Below are positions 63,898 through 64,000 of a DNA stretch of 64,000 nucleotides, in pieces (within the stretch, counting starts at the first letter, position 1; the number at the start of each line of letters is the position of its first letter). A program made the translations under genes and the position numbers. Location of the stretch: positions 1,916,001-1,980,000 of the forward strand of contig NZ_AP024355.1 in the NCBI RefSeq assembly GCF_019704135.1, read 5' to 3'. A model generated the notes under the pieces. The model ran no database searches. It saw only the letters and a program-made list of their open reading frames with translations, and was not told where the DNA came from. The DNA is from Desulfuromonas versatilis (lineage in GTDB: Bacteria > Desulfobacterota > Desulfuromonadia > Desulfuromonadales > NIT-T3).

Positions 63898-64000
63898 CTA
63901 CTGGGCGGAAGCTTCCCACCAGGAGGGGAGCTCTCCACCGTGGAGTTGCTTGGCCTGCTCGGCGAGATTGGCTTTTTCCCGTTTGATCTCCAGGATCGCC
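63898..64000 (-). CDS. C-terminal end of a gene running off the window
   Basis: The minus-strand frame from the right edge ends at a TAG (63898-63900) and reads AILEIKREKANLAEQAKQL then HGGELPSWWEASAQ. Only 33 residues are seen; no family is recognisable. It ends 13 bp after the NtrC-type gene, convergent to it. Confidence 0.5.
   Translation of the reverse strand, partial: AILEIKREKANLAEQAKQLHGGELPSWWEASAQ

Overview
The window is high-GC bacterial chromosome, about 57 genes packed on both strands, with no rRNA, tRNA, CRISPR array or prophage that I can see. The gene content suggests a Desulfuromonadales-type member of the Desulfobacterota (a Geobacter or Desulfuromonas relative). The main reason is the block icd-mdh-korDABC: a monomeric NADP isocitrate dehydrogenase, a malate dehydrogenase and a four-subunit 2-oxoglutarate:ferredoxin oxidoreductase, in the order known from Geobacter. 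Aconitase B, many two-component and cyclic-nucleotide signalling proteins, ferredoxins and lipoproteins agree with that. The taxonomic call is inference; no marker gene is present.

Layout. 1-4.1 kb: the tail of an RlmN-like radical SAM gene, an EI24/CysZ-like membrane protein, suhB, two small coiled-coil genes, and fbp. 4.1-10.5 kb (minus): the TCA block icd, mdh, korD, korA, korB, korC. 10.5-23.8 kb (minus): a LysM lipoprotein, aspS, hisS, an adenylate cyclase, a large TPR protein, a REC-GGDEF protein, comEC, a tandem-domain lipoprotein and a small ORF. 23.9-29.6 kb (plus): an Uup-type ABC-F ATPase, a RAYT transposase element with 24-bp inverted ends, and acnB. 29.6-42 kb: transporters and their LysR regulators (TSUP exporter, orphan TRAP binding protein, SLC10A7-like carrier, AspT/YidE carrier, YnfM-like MFS), plus DUF488, a cyclophilin and a large lipoprotein. 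42-47.3 kb: HD-GYP protein, RuvC-like small protein, phospholipase A1, CREST-like membrane protein, MscS channel, M48 protease. 47.3-55 kb (minus): histidine utilisation (hutI-G-U-H) and agmatine-to-putrescine conversion (aguA-aguB). 55-64 kb: DedA-PAP2 fusion, HD protein, lipoprotein, transglutaminase-like protein, MFS carrier, His-rich ferredoxin, and a histidine kinase/NtrC pair.

How it fits together. AcnB, Icd, 2-oxoglutarate:ferredoxin oxidoreductase and Mdh are the oxidative TCA steps used for complete acetate oxidation. The icd and acnB promoters carry nearly the same 15-bp palindrome (TGTATAC-A-GTATACA) at nearly the same distance from a TTGACA box, and the korD upstream region holds two more GTATAC cores. 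This points to one repressor controlling TCA flux. The hut and agu operons feed amino-acid and polyamine nitrogen inward. A three-gene operon joins c-di-GMP synthesis, an exported TPR scaffold and cAMP synthesis, with overlapping reading frames.

Most unusual items: the shared TCA operator, the REC-GGDEF/TPR/cyclase operon, degenerate heptanucleotide arrays in opposite orientation between an MFS gene and a ferredoxin gene, a phospholipase A1 whose catalytic Asn is replaced by Asp, a DedA-PAP2 fusion, a stand-alone RuvC-like protein, and an orphan TRAP binding protein.
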